A stretch of DNA of 64,000 bases, taken from Breviolum minutum Mf 1.05b.01 (Eukaryota > Sar > Dinophyceae > Suessiales > Symbiodiniaceae). Where the stretch lies: contig DF239423.1 of assembly GCA_000507305.1 (NCBI GenBank), positions 829 to 64,828 of the forward strand, written 5' to 3'. Of this stretch, positions 62,501-64,000 are shown piece by piece. Position numbers and translations under genes: made by a program. The notes under the pieces are model-generated. The model searched no databases. It was not told where the DNA came from and saw nothing but the letters and a program-made list of their open reading frames with translations. Numbering within the stretch: position 1 is the first letter of the stretch; every line of letters begins with the position of its first letter.

Positions 62501-63876
62501 CACTTGAGACACCTTTCTGACTTGCAGGTTTTGACTTCACTCCCTGAAACTAACAGCGCAACAAGCCTCTAAAAAATAGGCCTGGCAGGCACCTGAAAAA
62601 GAAATGTAAATTTTCCAATATTTTCCAACCATTGATGTTCAGGGGCGAACATGTTAGTTTCAGTGAGGATACCCTCCCTGAAACTAACATAGCACCTAAA
62701 AATAGGCCATTCCAAACGGAAACGATCGTATTCCAACCATCCATTTTCAGGTGCGACATGTTAGTTTTTTGGGATTTGGGGGCTGTAGATTTAAACATCT
62801 CGGAAACCTTGTGGATCCAAGGCAAGAGAGGATCATGGAGTTCAAACGTGCTGACAAACATTCCAGGTGCGGATTTTGCGGCAGGTGTTTTAAAAAGGCG
62901 CAGTTGAAGCGGGTGCCATGGATGTCACGCAGAAATTTGTCAGAGTTCGCGAGATTTCGTGAAATTTGTATAGGTCTCTAGTTCATTTTTTTCGACTTTT
63001 GGTACTGTACTTCGCCCAGATTCAGGGGAAATAGTTAGTATACCAAAGGGATGTTCCCAGGAAATTATATAGTTATGGGCATATCGGCATATCCGATATG
63101 CATCCTGCTGTGAACAAAAAAGCGACCTTTCATCTTGATATGCAACAGTTGATAGGTAGTCTTTCCCATTATTTATAGGGTTTTATACATCCCAGGTGGT
63201 TGTTTCGAATTTCTTCCATCAACAGTATGCAACATTATGCAACTATTGCATGTTAGCTTCCATTTTTTACTGGGAGTCGGTATCTTAGTTCGATGTGTCC
63301 TTGCAGGAAGGGCAAGACTGACCCAAAGGATGTGAACATCGGCATCACGGTGCCTCCTTGCATGATCTTTACAGTTGATACCGCGTTAGTAGCTGAGAAT
63401 CAGGTTGTAATCCTGGAAACCCCGGGGAGGTTTCCCTAAAAGAGAGAGAGGTTTCCAGAGATTTGGCATGATTTGGCCGTTTTGTGGAACTTCCGATGTA
63501 GGAGAGGAGATGGATGGAAATTATTGTGATGAAAAAAATCAGGTGATATGAAAAAAATATAGATTATAGATACACAACGCATACTTACCCATCCGACAAA
63601 TTATGTACAAATGCATAAATACAGCAACATAACCAGTACAAAGAGACGCCATCACGACATGATAAATTACATGACAAGGTGATCATGTCACTATCTACAC
63701 AAACACATTACATATAACTATACAACTATCATATATCATTCTGTACATAATAATATATGCCATGTTCAGGTACAATAAAGTGTTGTAATGCTGGTTGAAT
63801 CACCAAACGCGTAGCCAGGTCCGTGACATTCGTTGTGTCCTGGAAGGCCATCCACCTTTAGTGTTGGAGGCGAGGA
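50450..63876 (+). CDS. Gene C: second multi-ASH, HYDIN-like gene (runs off the right edge)
   Basis: About 29 exons on the + strand with consistent phases over long runs. The ASH pattern is even clearer than in gene A: INFGERLLQGVASESVLLVN at the start, LSISPMSGVVGPDSSVTISV, ILNVKGLGYKI, VRLVNRSPRPVTFQL, LTVAFHPTHLEL and IRCVLEGHPPLVLEA. The combination of a Pro strand, a charged insert, an NFN-x-C-x-IKRK segment and ILNVKGxGY is typical of HYDIN, the C2b projection protein of the ciliary central pair. No start codon was found; the true 5' end may lie at or before 50.4 kb. A stop is possible at 55,076-55,078, so this could be two genes. Confidence 0.7.
50612..50738 (+). mobile_element. M3/M4-type element
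   Basis: Inverted ends ACACCCCGGAAGTTTAA and TTAAACTTTTGGGAGGT with GTTTGCCCCTGG and GGGGCGAACTG inside. Confidence 0.55.
50930..51277 (+). CDS. Gene C: unresolved exon region
   Basis: A block open in two frames after TAAAAACCAG|G at 51,098-51,101; one frame reads TVVFPLKTCPDVFRMASG and AYSLQLPNRSSKFSRRGW, the other IRSIFPSASKSIQQVFKK. At least one exon is likely, borders undecided. Confidence 0.35.
51655..51784 (+). CDS. Gene C exon: ASH closing half plus insert
   Basis: Acceptor ACCATCAG|G; phase 0 reads ALSISPMSGVVGPDSSVTIS, VNFKPLEEMNKNQQHHDT, HLTEN. Donor AACG|GTGAGA, phase 1. Confidence 0.74.
51967..52028 (+). CDS. Gene C exon: ASH F-x-P strand
   Basis: Acceptor GAAAAG|G, phase 1 (G+GT); reads LMKFEPRSHAHYQERPFNFN; donor TTCAAC|GTTCGG. 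Together with the next exon it forms PFNFNIACNIKRKK. Confidence 0.7.
52377..52436 (+). CDS. Gene C exon: IKRK strand
   Basis: Acceptor AACTTAG|A; reads IACNIKRKKAASASLLSGKS, 20 codons; donor AAATCT|GTGATT. Confidence 0.66.
52618..52725 (+). CDS. Gene C exon: VKGxGY strand
   Basis: Acceptor CCTGCAG|G; reads EPVILNVKGLGYKIHASLAI then EARDSWLWAGERYGEN; strong donor AAT|GTGAGT. ILNVKGLGY is a HYDIN hallmark. Confidence 0.74.
53645..53723 (+). CDS. Gene C exon: ASH strand
   Basis: Acceptor CTCGCCAG|G, phase 2; reads LQVHERREVVLYLRSVSC then TTYDVFFQ; donor TTTCAA|GTCCTT, phase 0. A tiny exon upstream would be needed to bridge phase. Confidence 0.55.
53833..54021 (+). CDS. Gene C exon: largest exon, beta-rich, unknown subdomain
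   Basis: Acceptor TTTAAATAG|G; 63 codons; strong donor TTT|GTGAGT. Reads VLGPAICETYTQIISKTVGK, VGALDRFTVWRVDGIYRRND, SKRNFNYRMQMLVGANRRPK. It does not show the ASH consensus; it could be a divergent ASH domain or an inserted module. Confidence 0.68.
54402..54509 (+). CDS. Gene C exon: ASH L-x-N strand
   Basis: Reads SRSSSIMSPSDDFSRFAQP then IGSFEKPPYIALSNPHG; donor CATGGG|GTGGCA, phase 0. Start approximate: an AG|G acceptor at 54,349-54,350 opens other frames (VALNLRGSVLKIIPGESF). Confidence 0.58.
54756..54848 (+). CDS. Gene C exon: ASH L-x-Y-x-P strand
   Basis: Acceptor GCATTCCAG|G; reads ETPIELKYAPKDAHMLDGS then ILQAALQGYSLQ; donor GTTGCAG|GTGTTT. Joined to the preceding exon it gives LSNPHGETPIELKYAPKD. 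Confidence 0.7.
55010..55078 (+). CDS. Gene C exon with an avoidable stop
   Basis: Acceptor TTGATCCAG|G; phase 0 reads VAIPAGPVEDRFMAIRITG then RFI and TAA at 55,076-55,078. A donor GACAG|GTTCAT at 55,041 leaves phase 2 and joins the next exon as EDRFSFLSHDFGPCF, a new ASH opening without a nearby start codon. Either end is possible. Confidence 0.55.
   Translation: MAIPAGPVEDRFMAIRITGRFI
55494..55615 (+). mobile_element. M1 MITE-like element
   Basis: Ends CTGTTGATGGAAGACATCC and TTTCTTCCATCAACAG; core GTAAATAATGGCACAGACTA. Confidence 0.7.
55703..55790 (+). CDS. Gene C exon: ASH opening (DFGP)
   Basis: Acceptor TTGTCTCAG|G, phase 2; reads FSFLSHDFGPCFIARGGAK then GRTIGMLTRG; donor GAGGC|GTTTTG, phase 0. 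Confidence 0.64.
55973..56012 (+). CDS. Gene C exon: short ASH strand
   Basis: Acceptor CTTGTTTCAG|A; reads NGRVPWVQTSISW; donor TGGC|GTTGCA, phase 1. NGRVPW follows the expected ASH N-x-G-x-v-P motif. Confidence 0.58.
56214..56328 (+). mobile_element. M1-like element, degenerate core
   Basis: Starts TACTGTTGATGG and ends CCCCTCAACAGTG, with a short tandem ATAGTTTATC repeat in the centre. Confidence 0.55.
56418..56523 (+). CDS. Gene C exon: ASH strands
   Basis: Acceptor TTGACAG|G, phase 1; reads TSEWNSSPRIVMTATVSS then PPPSRGEVFSLPEVAN; donor AACGG|GTGGTA, phase 2. A competing frame starts with an ATG at 56,365 but is out of phase with both neighbours. Confidence 0.6.
56641..56810. repeat. 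Minisatellite with AGTATAC units
   Basis: About eight imperfect copies of a roughly 20-bp unit AGTATACTTTCAAAGTACAA; adjacent TATAC and GTAC palindromes. One undetermined base at 56,644. Confidence 0.82.
57017..57148 (+). CDS. Gene C exon ending at the border of an M2 element
   Basis: Acceptor TTCCAAG|G, phase 2; reads EPWLDVQLNAAMIEAGGS then LLGSSTATPCG. The frame runs to GCTAG|GTGGTA, where the GT is the first bases of an M2 element. Phase 2 out matches the next exon. Confidence 0.64.
   Translation, partial: GAMAGCTTECRHDRSWWILVGKLNCHTLWILVSVVLELDTFRS
57145..57258 (+). mobile_element. M2 introner-like element at an exon border
   Basis: Starts CTAGGTGGTAGGTGGTGG, contains GGGGAAATGATCCAATTTG, ends GTTGAAACCTCCATCTAG. 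Its GT is the donor proposed for the exon ending at 57,148. Confidence 0.72.
57434..57519 (+). CDS. Gene C exon: ASH IVFSP strand
   Basis: Acceptor TTTAGCAG|G, phase 2; reads WDKTSDPTFDHGPRRIPIV then FSPREVESA; donor GCTG|GTGAAT, phase 1. Confidence 0.7.
58153..58208 (+). CDS. Gene C exon: ASH V-x-G-x-G strand
   Basis: Acceptor CCCTTGAG|G, phase 2; reads HVDVRGRGCPLKLELTEP. No GT donor follows; a GA donor (CCTT|GACAGC) gives phase 1 for the next exon. One exon between 57.5 and 58.15 kb is probably missing. Confidence 0.6.
58733..58829 (+). CDS. Gene C exon: ASH LVNRS strand
   Basis: Acceptor CGGCCAG|G, phase 1; reads NEPVSRQVRLVNRSPRPV then TFQLSDEKEPPPM; donor ATGGT|GTGTGG, phase 2. One of the clearest ASH segments of the window. 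Confidence 0.75.
59252..59350 (+). CDS. Gene C exon: ASH closing half
   Basis: Acceptor GATGCAG|T, phase 2; reads DPVLQLDSPRSPSQPCTL then RPRQTMEIELRFNP; donor CCCCAC|GTGCCC, phase 2. Confidence 0.68.
59913..60260. repeat. Three copies of a 17-bp near-palindrome
   Basis: AGTCGGACTAGGCTGAC at 59,913, AGTCGGACTAGTCTGAC at 60,061 and at 60,244. Spacing 148 and 183 bp inside a gene C intron. Confidence 0.75.
60362..60419 (+). CDS. Gene C exon: ASH closing strand
   Basis: Acceptor CTCTAAG|C, phase 2; reads PLLGITGTLVLLLDSGLTK; very strong donor CCAAG|GTAAGA, phase 0. Confidence 0.64.
60536..60626 (+). CDS. Gene C exon
   Basis: Acceptor CAGTCAG|G; reads ARLAARYRIAPFKMPLLAK then CEHGVEVPNFI; donor ATTG|GTGGGT, phase 1. 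Confidence 0.68.
60720..60805 (+). CDS. Gene C exon
   Basis: Acceptor TACGTTAG|C, phase 1; reads KPATFKKCRVIPNQTILR then STSESWILIQ; donor ATCCAA|GTTAAT, phase 0. Confidence 0.64.
60874..60957 (+). CDS. Gene C exon: ASH closing strand
   Basis: Acceptor GAAACAG|G; reads VRLLHMTGTCHAIEMRLSE then SRYPSRAGF; donor GGTTC|GTGTAC, phase 0. A later donor (GAGG|GTTGTT, 60,973) is out of phase with the next exon. Confidence 0.68.
61485..61544 (+). CDS. Gene C exon: ASH N-x-G strand
   Basis: Acceptor CTCCGCAG|G; 20 codons reading ATKPVRLHNFGDLGAKFRFE; donor TTTGAG|GTGGGA. Textbook HYDIN-type segment. Confidence 0.76.
62021..62089 (+). CDS. Gene C exon: ASH FSVTP strand
   Basis: Acceptor ACATTGCAG|A; reads IGAKYGKIFSVTPSEGFVR then TGGP; donor CCCT|GTGAGC. 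FSVTPSEGFV is the ASH F-x-v-x-P-x2-G motif. Confidence 0.76.
62390..62462 (+). CDS. Gene C exon: ASH VAFHP strand
   Basis: Acceptor CAAGAG|G; reads DINLTVAFHPTHLELQIL then GLFWEI; donor ATTT|GTGGTG, phase 1. Confidence 0.72.
62537..62775 (+). mobile_element. Two adjacent M3 elements
   Basis: First copy 62,537-62,667 (CTCCCTGAAACTAACA to GTTAGTTTCAGTGAGG), second 62,668-62,775 (ATACCCTCCCTGAAACTAAC to TGCGACATGTTAGTTTT), joined head to tail. Confidence 0.66.
62904..62958 (+). CDS. Gene C exon
   Basis: Acceptor GGCGCAG|T, phase 1; reads EAGAMDVTQKFVRVREI; donor TTTC|GTGAAA, phase 2 (TC+G). Lies 130 bp after two adjacent M3 elements. Confidence 0.58.
63141..63228 (-). mobile_element. M1 element in reverse orientation
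   Basis: CCCATTATTTATAGGGTTTT is the complement of the M1 core; ends CAACAGTTGATAG and TTCTTCCATCAACAGTA. Confidence 0.62.
63307..63403 (+). CDS. Gene C exon
   Basis: Acceptor TCCTTGCAG|G, phase 2; reads KGKTDPKDVNIGITVPPC then MIFTVDTALVAENQ; donor AATCAG|GTTGTA. Confidence 0.7.
63819..63876 (+). CDS. Gene C exon, last in window
   Basis: Acceptor GTAGCCAG|G; reads VRDIRCVLEGHPPLVLEA; donor GGA|GTGGAT or the later TTGG|GTGGAA. R-x-I-x-C-x-L-x-G-x2-P-L-x-L-x-A is the closing pattern of a HYDIN-type ASH domain. The gene continues to the right. Confidence 0.68.
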
Positions 63877-64000
63877 GTGGATTTTTGGGTGGAAGAAAGA
63901 CTTTTTCGGAAATCAGAAAAGATGTTTGTTATTGTTTGTAATGGAATGGCATGGACCATGGCATGTTGTTTTGTTTTGTTTTTTTTTTGCCAGAAGATGG

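Overview
This window looks like nuclear DNA of a flagellated unicellular eukaryote, most probably a dinoflagellate and perhaps Symbiodiniaceae-like. That assignment is inference. The supporting signs are: very small exons (mostly 40-150 bp) in long introns; every recognisable exon on the + strand (unidirectional gene order); 3' splice sites mostly of the form AG|G; some 5' splice sites that are GA or GC instead of GT, three of them well supported in one gene; and introns full of short terminal-inverted-repeat elements and microsatellites. No rRNA, tRNA, CRISPR or prokaryotic operon structure was seen. Two assembly gaps (33,619-34,399 and 47,828-48,389) sit in or next to trinucleotide repeats.

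Three co-directional genes can be reconstructed by reading exons from splice signals and checking that intron phases agree. Gene A (before position 593 to a stop at 41,261-41,263) is a giant gene of about 70 exons. Its protein is a string of ASH/MSP-type immunoglobulin-like beta-sandwich domains (ASPM-SPD-2-Hydin family), recognised by repeated patterns such as FG near the start of a domain, L-x-N-x-s in the middle, and v-x-F-x-P-x3-G near the end. Such proteins (HYDIN, CFAP47, CFAP65, CFAP74, DLEC1) build the central apparatus and base of motile cilia; which one this is cannot be decided here.

Gene B (start codon at 42,935; traced to 47,357) encodes an N-terminal FYVE zinc finger with all eight zinc ligands and the R(R/K)HHCRxCG lipid-binding motif, followed by coiled coil. 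It is probably a PI3P-binding endosomal protein. It contains three introns that make sense only with GA-AG boundaries.

Gene C (first clear exon at 50,450; runs off the right edge) is a second multi-ASH gene with very HYDIN-like exons. A possible stop at 55,076-55,078 can be bypassed by an in-frame AG|GT donor at 55,041, so 50.4-63.9 kb is one gene or two. The link between genes B and C (47.4-50.4 kb) is unresolved.

Introns and intergenic DNA hold at least four MITE-like families (here M1-M4). One of them (M2) begins AG|GT and ends AG, like an introner. There are also foldback elements, one of which carries a 380-bp microsatellite core between about 60-bp inverted repeats, a minisatellite, and several GC-rich patches of unknown origin. 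Stretches between the listed exons are introns of genes A-C unless stated otherwise; I saw nothing else I could support in them. Exon coordinates were derived by hand from splice signals and phase, so individual ends may be off by an alternative donor or acceptor.
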